Positions 34,061 to 45,701 are shown, counted from the first letter of the stretch. The stretch: DNA of 64,000 nt from Tragulus kanchil (GCA_022376925.1 JAIOJX010000032.1:176253479-176317478), one strand, 5' to 3'. Notes: a model not told the origin generated them from the sequence alone. Numbers and translations: made by a program.

Positions 34061-34277
34061 GGGCTTCCCAACTGGCGCTAATGGTAAAGAACCCAGCAAC
34101 AAAAACAGGAGACACTAAGAGATGCAGGTTTGATCCCTGGATGGGGGAGATCCCCTGGAGGAAGTCATGGCAACTCACCCAGAATTCTTGCCTGGAAAAT
34201 CCCATGGACGGAGGAGCCTGGTGAGCTACAGTCAATGGAGTTGCGGAGTTGGACACAACTGAAGTGATTTTGCAGCA
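34061..34277 (+). mobile_element. Bov-tA-type SINE, second copy
   Basis: D11 copy of the SINE at 32967-33183. It carries the same target-site duplication on both sides, so the whole locus was copied rather than the SINE inserting twice. Confidence 0.92.
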
Positions 34278-34433
34278 TAATCTCTAAATACCTAGAGAAG
34301 TCTGGCTTAGATTTGCATCTTAGTGTTTGAAGAATTTAACATCTGTCTCAAATCTCTGTGCTACTAGAGTTGACTGATGGATGGAAGATGAAATGGGTAA
34401 ACCACTAACTGGTTGGGTAGATAGACAGATGAG

Positions 34434-34479
34434 TGAAAGGATGGATGGATGGATGGGTGGATGGGTGGATGAGTAGATG
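34434..34479 (+). repeat. (GGAT)n array, second copy
   Basis: D11 copy of 33340-33385 with what looks like the same unit count. Confidence 0.9.
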
Positions 34480-34834
34480 CATGCATGGAAGAGCATACAG
34501 TTGAGTGGCTGGCTGGCTGACTAAATACAGAGATGAAGGTTTATTATATTTTCTAGTCTGGAGCTTCTGGTAGTGCAGAGGACAGGGTAAGGGTTGAGGC
34601 TGGGCCACCACAGTGTTTTTTCTCAATGCATATTGCTCTTCTCATCAAACCTTTGTATTGAAAATTCCCTTACTTGTTCCTTTACTGTTCATGGCACTGA
34701 CTGCTGAATCTCTGCAGTACTGAATAGATTTTCCTAATTCTTTGCCTACGAGGTGACTGGACTATTTCTTTATATCATACACTGTCACATCTCATCAGGG
34801 AACTGATTTCATTTCAAAGCAGAGTCTGCAGAAT

Positions 34835-34995
34835 AATGTGATATAATAATAATTATGGACCAGACATTTTGACAGACTATCATCTCATTTAATCCTCACA
34901 AATAAATTCCTGAAAGTTGATATCATTAGCCTTATGCTATGGCGGAAAACCAAGAGGCTCAGCCAATTGAGGGCAAAGACTGGATTCAAAGTACA
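34835..34995 (+). mobile_element. MIR SINE
   Basis: MIR-type order: ATAATAATAATTATGGACCA, TCATCTCATTTAATCCTCAC, GATATCATTAGCCTTATGCT, then AAACCAAGAGGCTCAG and GGATTCAAA. Confidence 0.65.
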
Positions 34996-35827
34996 TGCAG
35001 CGTCCGTGAAAAAAACCACAAGATGGATGAGCAGCTAGGCTGCCCTGTGTCTTCTTGAGAGATGGACACCCAGCGCTATCTGGAATTGCACCTGCATTTT
35101 CTGCAAGAAGAATTAGATTGGGAGACATATTTCTCTTTGAAATAATTTTACTGGGGGAAATTTCCAACTGTGCTGAAAGCTGACCTCTTGGACAAACACA
35201 CTGTCATAAAAATGTGCTATTTGCTACGAGTGCACTGGGAGTTTTAAATCATCAAACTAAAGTACCCCAGGCTCTGACAGTAAAATTTTCATTCAAAGAA
35301 GGACTCAGCTTCACAACATAATAAATTATATATGACGGGGACATATAAAACATTTAAAGATATACAGAATTTCTCTGCATTTGTGTTCAGTGGAAGAGTT
35401 CAGTTCTTGAAGTACTTTTTTATGTCAATCCTACCTATTCATAAGAAGAAAAGACACTCGTCTTTCCTTCCTTCTAAAATGAGCAGCAACAGAATAAGTT
35501 GCCTATCGCCTATATGCTGAAGTTTAGACTTTATGTTTTACTTTTATTCTCTCTTTTTTTTTTCGAATGTGTACTGGAATGAAGCCACACTATGGTGGAT
35601 ACCAAGTAGTTTTAGAAACTGTAAGTAGAGCTTTGTGTGACTTCTGATGACAGAATAATTAAACATAAACAGCACAGACACATACCAGGCAAACTTGAGC
35701 AAGCTATACAAGGCAGGTCAAGGTGAAGTTTGGGGGATATTAGTAATGAGTGGAGTTTATGCAGACAAAAGCTGCGAGTATTGGAACCACATTTTTTTTT
35801 TTTAACATACTGTGTTTAGGGAGACAC
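34996..35827. other. Unassigned sequence
   Basis: Single-copy until 35737. Includes short T runs (35550-35563, 35791-35802). No exon or repeat family recognised. Confidence 0.35.
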
Positions 35828-35829
35828 AC

Positions 35830-36105
35830 TGTTGTTGTTCAGTTGATCAGTCATGTCCATCTATTTGTGACCTCATAGATTACCGCACGCCAGACTTGCC
35901 TGTCCTTCACTATCTTCCAGAATTTGTTTAGACTTATGTCTGTTTACTCAGTGCTACCATCCAGCCATCTCATCCTCTGTCACCCTTTTTGTCTCCTACC
36001 CTCAGTCTTTCTCAGTATCAGTGTCTTTTCCAGTGGATTGTCTCTTCACATAAGTTCACCAATACATGGGAGCTTCTGTTTTGGCATCAGTCCTGCACAT
36101 AGTAA
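35830..36105 (-). mobile_element. Bov-B LINE 3' fragment
   Basis: Complement of the Bov-B 3' end: GTTCAGTTGATCAGTCATGT, CCATCCAGCCATCTCATCCT (complement of the MRWLDG-encoding block), then CTTTCTCAGTATCAGTGTCT and CTCTTCACATAAGT. Diverged and 5'-truncated. Confidence 0.8.
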
Positions 36106-36241
36106 AATAACTGGCACAAGAAGCTCCTAGACAGAGATTTACACGTTCAGTCCTGGGACACAGTAGCCACTTGAAATGTGATATAGTCCTTTGCCTTTCT
36201 GGACTGAGGTGATCTTTGTATGATCCTAACACACAACTGTG

Positions 36242-36690
36242 TATTAGTCAGTCAGCAGTTGTTGTGTTAATGCTGTATAACAAACTACCCCCCGAATCAA
36301 TGGCTTACAACTATAAGCACTGTTACATATAGGACCATAGGTCATCTGCAGTTTGGCTGAACTAGATACACCATGGCTGAGCAGCTCTGATTCCATATGC
36401 TGGTCAGGTTGACTTATGCTCAGGCTCACTGTCAGAGTCCAGTCTGCACCATGTGTTTCCTCCTTCTCTTTAGAATGGGGCTGTTTGAGGCATGCTCAAC
36501 TTATGGCTAATGGCAGGATTCCCAGAATGTCAACAAAGACGGGCATTGTCTCTTGAGGTCTTGGTTTGGAATTGACTCAGTCCTCTTCTACCATATTCCA
36601 TTGGCTCAAACCAGACTGAGTGAGAAATCATTGGGACAGAGAAATACCACTTTGGTAGGTAGTTTGAAAAGTCAAATGACCAAAGCCATG
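36242..36690. mobile_element. Old mammalian interspersed repeat
   Basis: TATTAGTCAGTCAGCAGTTG, GTGTTAATGCTGTATAACAA, ACTACCCCCCGAATCAATGG, then TATTCCATTGGCTCAAACCA resembles the widespread 'gctgtgtaacaaaccaccccaaaac' mammalian repeat. Class not assigned. Repeated at 37349-37797 through D12. Confidence 0.5.
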
Positions 36691-36936
36691 AATATATAAT
36701 TTAAATCCAGGGAGATCATGAAGAACTGCAAATAATCGTTTTCTCTACTTCCTTGAGATTTGATCTCTGCCTTTGGTCTTAACTTTCTGTGAAGCTTTGA
36801 AGGAATGGTTCTCTCCCCAATGGCAATCTGAATGTGGCCCCAGGTATTAGTAATGAGTGGAGTTTATGCAGACAAAAGCTGCGAGTATTGGAACCACATT
36901 TTTTTTTTTTAACATACTGTGTTTAGGGAGACACAC

Positions 36937-37212
36937 TGTTGTTGTTCAGTTGATCAGTCATGTCCATCTATTTGTGACCTCATAGATTACCGCACGCCAG
37001 ACTTGCCTGTCCTTCACTATCTTCCAGAATTTGTTTAGACTTATGTCTGTTTACTCAGTGCTACCATCCAGCCATCTCATCCTCTGTCACCCTTTTTGTC
37101 TCCTACCCTCAGTCTTTCTCAGTATCAGTGTCTTTTCCAGTGGATTGTCTCTTCACATAAGTTCACCAATACATGGGAGCTTCTGTTTTGGCATCAGTCC
37201 TGCACATAGTAA
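36937..37212 (-). mobile_element. Bov-B LINE 3' fragment, second copy
   Basis: D12 copy of 35830-36105. Confidence 0.8.
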
Positions 37213-37959
37213 AATAACTGGCACAAGAAGCTCCTAGACAGAGATTTACACGTTCAGTCCTGGGACACAGTAGCCACTTGAAATGTGATATAGTCCTTTG
37301 CCTTTCTGGACTGAGGTGATCTTTGTATGATCCTAACACACAACTGTGTATTAGTCAGTCAGCAGTTGTTGTGTTAATGCTGTATAACAAACTACCCCCC
37401 GAATCAATGGCTTACAACTATAAGCACTGTTACATATAGGACCATAGGTCATCTGCAGTTTGGCTGAACTAGATACACCATGGCTGAGCAGCTCTGATTC
37501 CATATGCTGGTCAGGTTGACTTATGCTCAGGCTCACTGTCAGAGTCCAGTCTGCACCATGTGTTTCCTCCTTCTCTTTAGAATGGGGCTGTTTGAGGCAT
37601 GCTCAACTTATGGCTAATGGCAGGATTCCCAGAATGTCAACAAAGACGGGCATTGTCTCTTGAGGTCTTGGTTTGGAATTGACTCAGTCCTCTTCTACCA
37701 TATTCCATTGGCTCAAACCAGACTGAGTGAGAAATCATTGGGACAGAGAAATACCACTTTGGTAGGTAGTTTGAAAAGTCAAATGACCAAAGCCATGAAT
37801 ATATAATTTAAATCCAGGGAGATCATGAAGAACTGCAAATAATCGTTTTCTCTACTTCCTTGAGATTTGATCTCTGCCTTTGGTCTTAACTTTCTGTGAA
37901 GCTTTGAAGGAATGGTTTCTCTCTCCCCGCCCAATGGCAATCTGAATGTGGCCCCAGGT

Positions 37960-38826
37960 CAACAGCTTCAGCCTCATCTTGGAATTTGTTAGAGATGCAG
38001 ACTCTCCTGTGCCACCCAGACCTACTGAATCAGAAACTGAGCCTGCCGGTAGTGAAAGTAGGGCACCTAGCCACGGAGAGCACTAAGCCATGGTCTGATC
38101 CCAAAGCTTCCTTAACCGTATCTCCCTATCAACCTGGAGGAATAGAGAAGGGGGAACTAGTGAGTGGAATTGATTAGAAATATCTCTTACGTTAAAATGA
38201 GAGTTAAAAGCATTTCCCAAGTATGCAGACAGATTCATTCATGTGCCTTTCACCTCTTGCCAAGCCCACATTCCAGTGAAGGCATTCAGTTAATCACTGT
38301 TTGTGCAGAAACTTGATCCAAAGCCTCAGGTCACTTCACTGTGACTGAGTCTATTTTTGTTTTCTGAAATCCCATCAGTTTTACAGGTGACTTCCAGGCC
38401 TGCCCAGTCTTGAAAAGGGAGTGGGAGGTCTCCCCACTGGTAAAAGCCTCTTGTCTTTAAAAAAGTTTGAGTTTGAGGGGCCTGCCACAGCCAGAGCACT
38501 CAGGGGTGACAGGCCCAGGGACCCCTTGTGAGTGCCAAAAACATACAGGGCACGGGCAGCCTTGTGAACTGGGCAGAGATGCTTGCTTGCATGACTATAC
38601 AGGAACCTTATGGATGGGGAGGAAGTAGGGTTCATAGCACCAGAGTGGGTGGAGGGGTTAGACTGAAGGCCAAGAGTGGGTGTGGCACAGACTCTGACAC
38701 TCCTAAGGCCTGTGATATTAGACAGTGTTCCTGGGCTTCAGAGGGCTCATTCACCAGTGCTTGTATATTACCTTATATTTATTATACTACATTATTTTAT
38801 GTTAATCTATAAATATAGATATATAG
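37960..38826. other. Unassigned sequence
   Basis: Single-copy to 38370, then D13 copy A. A 94-codon frame (38528-38812) shifts relative to its D13 copy through single-base indels. No domain recognised. Confidence 0.35.
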
Positions 38827-38827
38827 T

Positions 38828-39045
38828 AGCACTTCCCAGGTGACTCAGTGGGGAAGAATCTGCCTACCAGTGCAGGAGACACAGGAGACATGGATTCGAT
38901 CCTTGGATTGTGAAGATCCCCTGGAGGAGAGAATGCTACCCCACTTCAGTATTCTTTCCTAGAAAATTCCATGGGCAGAGAAGCCTGGTGGGCTATAGTC
39001 CACGGGATCTCAGAGTTGGACATGACTGAACAACTGAGCACACAT
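38828..39045 (+). mobile_element. Bov-tA-type SINE
   Basis: Begins CACTTCCCAGGTGACTCAGT, has GATCCCCTGGAGGAGAGAAT and CCACTTCAGTATTCTTTCCT, and ends GTTGGACATGACTGAACAAC. It abuts the AT-rich tract. Confidence 0.9.
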
Positions 39046-39084
39046 GCATAGACATGTACTATACCATGAGTACACATGATACAG

Positions 39085-39440
39085 CATATTAAATCATATG
39101 CATGTCATTACATGTATACATATTATATGTTAATATAATAATATATAATACTTTTACATAATAAGCATAATGATGCCATCTTATACCATAAGATCAAACA
39201 GATCAAAGGAGTAGAATATACCTATATATATATATATTATATATAATGTTCTGCTAAATTATAATTATATTAATATAATGTAGCTATATCATATCGTACA
39301 CAATAGCTTGTATATTTAAATATGGCCATTTACATTGTACATGATATATGCAATAACATATAATATAGTATTGAATAATTAGACATAAGTAATGGAATCT
39401 CTATAATGATATATGTGATCCACAGTATTTGTCATTGTAT
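39085..39440. repeat. Strongly AT-rich tract
   Basis: Long run of TA-rich sequence with TATATATATATATT and many short self-complementary words. Could be a decayed microsatellite or a duplex-unwinding region. Repeated at 40223-40578. Confidence 0.8.
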
Positions 39441-39965
39441 CCTGTTATTTTTTATTGTCATTATTAAGGCTATGCTTGCCAATGTACTGTTTGTCTTAGA
39501 GCTGGCTTCCCATCAGTTTTACAGGTGACTTCCAGGCCTGCCCAGTCTTGAAAAGGGAGTGGGAGGTCTCCCCACTGGTAAAAGCCTCTTGTCTTTAAAA
39601 AAGTTTGAGTTTGAGGGGCCTGCCACAGCCAGAGCACTCAGGGGTGACAGGCCCAGGGACCCCTTGTGAGTGCCAAAACATACAGGGCACGGGCAGCCTT
39701 GTGAACTGGGCAGAGATGCTTGCTTGCATGACTATACAGGAACCTTATGGATGGGGAGGAAGTAGGGTTCATAGCACCAGAGTGGGTGGAGGGTTAGACT
39801 GAAGGCCAAGAGTGGGTGTGGCACAGACTCTGACACTCCTAAGGCCTGTGATATTAGACAGTGTTCCTGGGCTTCAGAGGGCTCATTCACCAGTGCTTGT
39901 ATATTACCTTATATTTATTATACTACATTATTTTATGTTAATCTATAAATATAGATATATAGTAG

Positions 39966-40183
39966 CACTTCCCAGGTGACTCAGTGGGGAAGAATCTGCC
40001 TACCAGTGCAGGAGACACAGGAGACATGGATTCGATCCTTGGATTGTGAAGATCCCCTGGAGGAGAGAATGCTACCCCACTTCAGTATTCTTTCCTAGAA
40101 AATTCCATGGGCAGAGAAGCCTGGTGGGCTATAGTCCACGGGATCTCAGAGTTGGACATGACTGAACAACTGAGCACACATGC
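39966..40183 (+). mobile_element. Bov-tA-type SINE, second copy
   Basis: D13 copy of 38828-39045. Confidence 0.9.
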
Positions 40184-40222
40184 ATAGACATGTACTATAC
40201 CATGAGTACACATGATACAGCA

Positions 40223-40578
40223 TATTAAATCATATGCATGTCATTACATGTATACATATTATATGTTAATATAATAATATATAATACTTTTACATAATAA
40301 GCATAATGATGCCATCTTATACCATAAGATCAAACAGATCAAAGGAGTAGAATATACCTATATATATATATATTATATATAATGTTCTGCTAAATTATAA
40401 TTATATTAATATAATGTAGCTATATCATATCGTACACAATAGCTTGTATATTTAAATATGGCCATTTACATTGTACATGATATATGCAATAACATATAAT
40501 ATAGTATTGAATAATTAGACATAAGTAATGGAATCTCTATAATGATATATGTGATCCACAGTATTTGTCATTGTATCC
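40223..40578. repeat. Strongly AT-rich tract, second copy
   Basis: D13 copy of 39085-39440, including the same TATATATATATATT core. Confidence 0.8.
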
Positions 40579-40774
40579 TGTTATTTTTGTTATTGTCATT
40601 ATTAAGGCTATGCTTGCCAATGTACTGTTTGTCTTAGAGCTGGCTTTCCCATTTGTGTTTCTCCAACTACAAAATATGTGAGCCGAAATCCCAAGCAATC
40701 CCAGCTCCTGTGAAGTAAGGAGCTTTGAACAAGACATGCTTCCTCATCTGCAGCTCAATGAAGAAGGAACAAAA

Positions 40775-40890
40775 GGTCCAAGACACTGTAGGCTCTGGGG
40801 TCAGGCAACAATGAGTTGGAATCTCATCTCTGTCATGCAGATCTGGGACAGAATTTGCTGAAGCCTGTTTCCTCATCTCTATGTGCTGAT
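40775..40890 (+). mobile_element. MIR SINE fragment
   Basis: TAGGCTCTGGGGTCAGGCAA, GTTGGAATCTCATCTCTGTC and CTGTTTCCTCATCTCTATGT follow the MIR core order. Confidence 0.6.
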
Positions 40891-40945
40891 TTTTCACACA
40901 GCTGAGAAATGCAGGTTCATACTCATGTTCACATTGGGCATACCT

Positions 40946-41146
40946 GATGGCTTCCTGGTGACTCACCTGGCAATGAATCTGCCTGCAATGCAGGAGATGA
41001 GGATTCATCCCTGGATCAGGGAGATGCCCTGGAGGAGGAAATGGCAACCCATACCACCATTCTTGCCTGGAAAGTTTCGTGGAGAAAGGAACCTTATTGG
41101 TTACAGTCCATGAGGTTGCAAAGAGACGAACATCACTAATGTAACA
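40946..41146 (+). mobile_element. Bov-tA-type SINE
   Basis: Starts TGGCTTCCTGGTGACTCACC, has AATCTGCCTGCAATGCAGGA and CCACCATTCTTGCCTGGAAA, ends near GAACATCACTAATG. The 174-codon minus-strand frame 40667-41191 runs through this SINE and is not a gene. Confidence 0.9.
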
Positions 41147-41862
41147 CTTTCCCTTAAAACGGCTCAGAAAACTCAGGCTTACACTCAGCACACACCTGGT
41201 ACATAAAAAGTATCAAAACAGATGTCAGCATGTCTAAGGGGCGTGTGGGAGGGTCTGGAGGGAGAGGTTGTTGCTTGTGAGTTTCAGCAATTAGGGATTC
41301 TCAGACAAATGTCATAAACTGTTCAAGACTTTCCTAATCTGTATAAAGAGGATCTTAGCACCTGCTTCGTGGTCTCACTGGGAGACTGTGACAAAGCTTG
41401 TGAAGCACTTGACTCTCAGTTGATCCCCAATACATGTCGATTTTTTGATGAGCGGTTCTGCTGTCCTGGAGCTAGAACATATTATACTGTGGATGGCAGG
41501 GAAAGGACCACACAGTCTTGTTTTGACACTCAAATCTCAAGACTCACCCTCTTCTCCATTTCCTGGATTGTCCCCACTGAATGTGCAGATCCAGGGAGGG
41601 TGGGGCTGGTCTGCTGAAGGTATCAGCTGCTGCAGCATTCCAGGAGGCACCTGTGGCTGCAGCATGTAAGTCTGTACATAGCTCTCCATGCACCTCATCG
41701 TTTTCACACCTCATCCTCAGTCACCCAGTGTCCAACAGCTGAAAGCTGAACCAGCAGACTCCATCCAGTAAAACCCTATGAATCTACAGAGGCTTGTCTC
41801 CAATGACCTTTGCCTTCTGCTCATTCATTTGACCAACACTTATTGTTCATGCCTTCTCTCCT
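41147..41862. other. Unassigned single-copy stretch
   Basis: A MIR-like tail is possible at 41335-41415 (CTGTATAAAGAGGATCTTAG through AAGCTTGTGAAGCACTTG). Nothing else recognised. Confidence 0.35.
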
Positions 41863-41992
41863 CACTGGTAGTCTCTGGATTCCCCAAACAGTATGATAAC
41901 TTGCTTTCTGACCTTTCCACAGCACTTGTCAAGTAACCTTGCAAGAGTGTTCACCTGAAGCATTCATTTCTACTTGGCTGGTATATTGTGGA

Positions 41993-42207
41993 GTATGAGT
42001 GTGCTTAGTCACTTAAGGTGTGTCCAACTCTGCATCCCTATGAACTGTAGCCCACTAGGCTCCTCTGTCTGTGGGATTTCCCAGGCAACAATACTGAAGT
42101 GAGTTGTCATTACCTTTTCCAAAGGATCTTCCTGATCCCGGGATTCAACCCGCATCTCCTGAATGGAAGGTGGGTTCTTTACTGCTGAGCCACTGCGGGA
42201 GCCCTAC
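41993..42207 (-). mobile_element. Bov-tA-type SINE
   Basis: Inverted: GTGTGCTTAGTCACTTAAGG, CATCCCTATGAACTGTAGCC, GGGATTTCCCAGGCAACAAT, end GAGCCACTGCGGGAGCCCTA. Confidence 0.88.
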
Positions 42208-42700
42208 AGAAGCACTTCCAGATGAAAAATAATTTCTATTGTCAATGGGGTTGAAATGTATTCTATAGTCACTAACAACCTGTAGCTACTTACTGTGACC
42301 ACCTGGTTTGAAGAATCAACTCATTGGAAAAGACCCTGGTGCAGGAAAAGTTTGAAGGCAAAAGGAGAAGAGGGCAACAGAAGATGAGATGGTTGGATAG
42401 CATCACCGACTCAATGGACATGAATTTGGGCAAGTACTGGGAAATGACGAGGGACAGGGGAGGATGGTGTGTTGCCATCCACGGACCACAAAGAATGGGG
42501 CATGACTTAATGATTGAACATCATCAACAACCTGTGGCTTCTTAAGTTCAAATTAGTTAAAATGAAGTAAGATTAAAAATCCAACGTTAGGTCTCACTGG
42601 CCACATTTCAAATGCTCAGTGGTCACACATGGCTAGTGGTCACTGTAGCTAATGCTGCAAACAGAACATGTCTATCTTTCCAGAATATTCCATTGGGAAA
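42208..42700 (+). mobile_element. hAT-type DNA transposon remnant split by Bov-B
   Basis: The right part (TCACTGGCCACATTTCAAAT, GCTCAGTGGTCACACATGGC, TAGTGGTCACTGTAGCTAAT) resembles the end of a non-autonomous hAT-Charlie element whose termini read 'gccacatgtggctagtggctac'. The left part lies at 42215-42287. A Bov-B fragment (42288-42525) sits inside. Repeated at 43320-43812. Confidence 0.5.
42288..42525 (+). mobile_element. Bov-B LINE 3' end with 14-base TSD
   Basis: Encodes the familiar end of the Bov-B reverse-transcriptase ORF (MRWLDSITDSMDMNLGKYWE). AACAACCTGTAGCT (42274-42287) and AACAACCTGTGGCT (42526-42539) flank it, 13 of 14 identical, indicating a target-site duplication. Only the last 240 bases inserted. 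Confidence 0.85.
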
Positions 42701-42799
42701 CACTGCTCAGGATGCTCTGTCCCCTTTGTACCACTGTTATTCTCTTTTGCTCTGTCCATTTCCTTTCATATGCTTGTTGGTTTAATGGTGGTTTCTTGG

Positions 42800-42948
42800 T
42801 GGTTCCCCTGATTAGACTGGCAGCTCCCTGGGAGTAAGGACAATGCTTGTCTCTTTTGCCACTTCAACCCCAGCAGTTAGAATCCAGGACTGGCACACAG
42901 GAGACCCTGGACACATATTGTTGAAATGCATGCCTGGAGGGATGAACT
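42800..42948 (+). mobile_element. L2 LINE 3' end
   Basis: TTAGACTGGCAGCTCCCTGG, AAGGACAATGCTTGTCTCTT, CCAGGACTGGCACACAGGAG, then ACATATTGTTGAAATGCATG matches the L2 3' terminus order ('gtaagctccatgagggcag ... cctggcacatagtagg ... ttgttgaatga'). Also at 43912-44060 and, partly, 45043-45150. Confidence 0.7.
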
Positions 42949-43104
42949 TTGCCTTCTCCCAAAAATTTTCCCCCCACTGGTAGTCTCTGGATTCCCCAAA
43001 CAGTATGGTAACTTGCTTTCTGACCTTTCCACAGCACTTGTCAAGTAACCTTGCAAGAGTGTTCACCTGAAGCATTCATTTCTACTTGGCTGGTATATTG
43101 TGGA

Positions 43105-43319
43105 GTATGAGTGTGCTTAGTCACTTAAGGTGTGTCCAACTCTGCATCCCTATGAACTGTAGCCCACTAGGCTCCTCTGTCTGTGGGATTTCCCAGGCAA
43201 CAATACTGAAGTGAGTTGTCATTACCTTTTCCAAAGGATCTTCCTGATCCCGGGATTCAACCCGCATCTCCTGAATGGAAGGTGGGTTCTTTACTGCTGA
43301 GCCACTGCGGGAGCCCTAC
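43105..43319 (-). mobile_element. Bov-tA-type SINE, second copy
   Basis: D14 copy of 41993-42207. Confidence 0.88.
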
Positions 43320-43399
43320 AGAAGCACTTCCAGATGAAAAATAATTTCTATTGTCAATGGGGTTGAAATGTATTCTATAGTCACTAACAACCTGTAGCT

Positions 43400-43637
43400 A
43401 CTTACTGTGACCACCTGGTTTGAAGAATCAACTCATTGGAAAAGACCCTGGTGCAGGAAAAGTTTGAAGGCAAAAGGAGAAGAGGGCAACAGAAGATGAG
43501 ATGGTTGGATAGCATCACCGACTCAATGGACATGAATTTGGGCAAGTACTGGGAAATGACGAGGGACAGGGGAGGATGGTGTGTTGCCATCCACGGACCA
43601 CAAAGAATGGGGCATGACTTAATGATTGAACATCATC
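43400..43637 (+). mobile_element. Bov-B LINE 3' end, second copy
   Basis: D14 copy of 42288-42525. Confidence 0.85.
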
Positions 43638-44061
43638 AACAACCTGTGGCTTCTTAAGTTCAAATTAGTTAAAATGAAGTAAGATTAAAAATCCAACGTT
43701 AGGTCTCACTGGCCACATTTCAAATGCTCAGTGGTCACACATGGCTAGTGGTCACTGTAGCTAATGCTGCAAACAGAACATGTCTATCTTTCCAGAATAT
43801 TCCATTGGGAAACACTGCTCAGGATGCTCTGTCCCCTTTGTACCACTGTTATTCTCTTTTGCTCTGTCCATTTCCTTTCATATGCTTGTTGGTTTAATGG
43901 TGGTTTCTTGGTGGTTCCCCTGATTAGACTGGCAGCTCCCTGGGAGTAAGGACAATGCTTGTCTCTTTTGCCACTTCAACCCCAGCAGTTAGAATCCAGG
44001 ACTGGCACACAGGAGACCCTGGACACATATTGTTGAAATGCATGCCTGGAGGGATGAACTT

Positions 44062-44484
44062 CTGTGTCCCATTGGCCTGATTTTCAAGTCTTTTATGCAC
44101 TGATTTGCCATTTGGTGGAACGAACCCGCTAGATAGGCATAGCTCTCCAAGGATACCACCTACCATCTCTCCAGCTCTATCCTTCTCACAGAGACACTCT
44201 GTTGACACACTCTGTTTTGGCTGCATATCTAGCCAGGTCTTGCTTCCCTCCTCATTGTCTTTGCTCATTTAGAATCTCAGACCTCCTGGGATTTCTCCTA
44301 CATTCAGGTTTGAGGGCTTAAATCTGACCCAGACTTTGAGGATCAAGTAAAACATCATCTTATCCAGGAAGATGAGTGATTTTCTTGTTTCAAATCTTAC
44401 ATCTCTTGGGAAAGTCCTTCCCAGCTGCCTTGTCTGTGGCTGCTTTCTTACCTTTTTGTTCACATTCTTTATCCACTATGTGAG
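44062..44484. other. Unassigned sequence (repeated at 45152-45574)
   Basis: Minus-strand frames of 64-123 codons recur by D15. No domain recognised. Confidence 0.35.
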
Positions 44485-44600
44485 AGTATAATTTGTGTCC
44501 GGTTGAGGGTCATGTTACCAGACTCTGAGCAAAGTATTTAACACACAGTAAATGCTTAAAAATCTCCTTTGGATGAATATGAGTAAATAAATGGTTACTT
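44485..44600 (+). mobile_element. L2 LINE 3' end
   Basis: GTGTCCGGTTGAGGGTCATG, GACTCTGAGCAAAGTATTTA, ACACACAGTAAATGCTTAAA and GGATGAATATGAGTAAATAA follow the L2 terminus. Repeated at 45575-45690. Confidence 0.6.
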
Positions 44601-44611
44601 TTTAAGGCTAT

Positions 44612-44824
44612 GGGGCTTCCATGGTGGCTCAGATGGTAAAGAAGCTCCCTGTGATATAAAAGATCCATGTTCAATCCCTAGGATAGGAAGATCCTCTGGA
44701 GTAGGGAATGATTGCCCATTTAAGTATTTTTGTGCGAAGTCCTCCATGGACAGAAAAGACTGGCAGACTACAGTCACAAAGAGTCTGACATGATTGAGCA
44801 AATAACATTTTCACTTTCACTTTT
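44612..44824 (+). mobile_element. Bov-tA-type SINE
   Basis: GGGGCTTCCATGGTGGCTCA to TGATTGAGCAAATAACATTT. Flanks TTTTTAAGGCTATG and CTTTTAAAGCTATG look like an imperfect target-site duplication. Confidence 0.88.
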
Positions 44825-45701
44825 AAAGCTATGACTCTATTTTTTTTTTCTATTTAAAAACAATCATTGCCACTAAAGAGTTTCATTCTCTTACAGTTTT
44901 GCTCCATGACTCTCTAATCATTATTTTCCAAAAATTTCTGTTAGATCTTAAAGCTCTATCACATGTGTAGTTTGTAAACTCAAATCCTAAAATGAAGAAT
45001 TTATTACAGACAATGGTTCAAGGACTGAGGGCTCATGACCCTGGACAATGCTGTCTTTTGCCACTTCAACCCCAGCAGTTAGAATCCAGGACTGGCACAC
45101 AGGAGACCCTGGACACATATTGTTGAAATGCATGCCTGGAGGGATGAACTTCTGTGTCCCATTGGCCTGATTTTCAAGTCTTTTATGCACTGATTTGCCA
45201 TTTGGTGGAACGAACCCGCTAGATAGGCATAGCTCTCCAAGGATACCACCTACCATCTCTCCAGCTCTATCCTTCTCACAGAGACACTCTGTTGACACAC
45301 TCTGTTTTGGCTGCATATCTAGCCAGGTCTTGCTTCCCTCCTCATTGTCTTTGCTCATTTAGAATCTCAGACCTCCTGGGATTTCTCCTACATTCAGGTT
45401 TGAGGGCTTAAATCTGACCCAGACTTTGAGGATCAAGTAAAACATCATCTTATCCAGGAAGATGAGTGATTTTCTTGTTTCAAATCTTACATCTCTTGGG
45501 AAAGTCCTTCCCAGCTGCCTTGTCTGTGGCTGCTTTCTTACCTTTTTGTTCACATTCTTTATCCACTATGTGAGAGTATAATTTGTGTCCGGTTGAGGGT
45601 CATGTTACCAGACTCTGAGCAAAGTATTTAACACACAGTAAATGCTTAAAAATCTCCTTTGGATGAATATGAGTAAATAAATGGTTACTTTTTAAGGCTA
45701 T

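Larger units (their letters stand above)
32547..34723 (+). repeat. D11: direct duplication, offset 1,094
   Basis: Copy A is 32547-33628 and copy B 33641-34723. Differences are a transition (T at 32943, C at 34037) and one extra C near 34669. Includes one SINE and one GGAT array in each copy. TGACTGCCTTTGG is found three times (31469, 32547, 33641). Confidence 0.93.
35738..37959 (+). repeat. D12: direct duplication, offset 1,107, abutting
   Basis: Copy A is 35738-36844 and copy B 36845-37959, joined with no spacer. Near the end, copy A (36808-36820) lacks bases found in copy B (37916-37933). Contains a Bov-B fragment and an old mammalian repeat in each copy. Confidence 0.93.
38371..40651 (+). 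repeat. D13: direct duplication, offset about 1,138, abutting
   Basis: Copy A is 38371-39510 and copy B 39509-40651. The join shares CCCAT, present at both parental breakpoints. Differences are homopolymer or short indels (A run near 38539/39677; TTTTTATTG at 39450 versus TTTTTGTTATTG at 40585). Contains a SINE and the AT-rich tract twice. Confidence 0.93.
41863..44061 (+). repeat. D14: direct duplication, offset 1,112
   Basis: Copy A is 41863-42949 and copy B 42975-44061, with 25 unmatched bases between. The open frames at 42290-42837 recur unchanged at 43402-43949. First member of an overlapping chain of five duplications. Confidence 0.93.

Noticed and set aside
40667..41191. 174-codon minus-strand frame as a gene
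   Set aside because: Runs through a Bov-tA SINE and a MIR fragment; no start context or splice evidence.
42324..43657. 73-codon frame resembling a reverse transcriptase end
   Set aside because: It is the Bov-B 3' tail; only about 240 bases of the element are present, so no functional enzyme.
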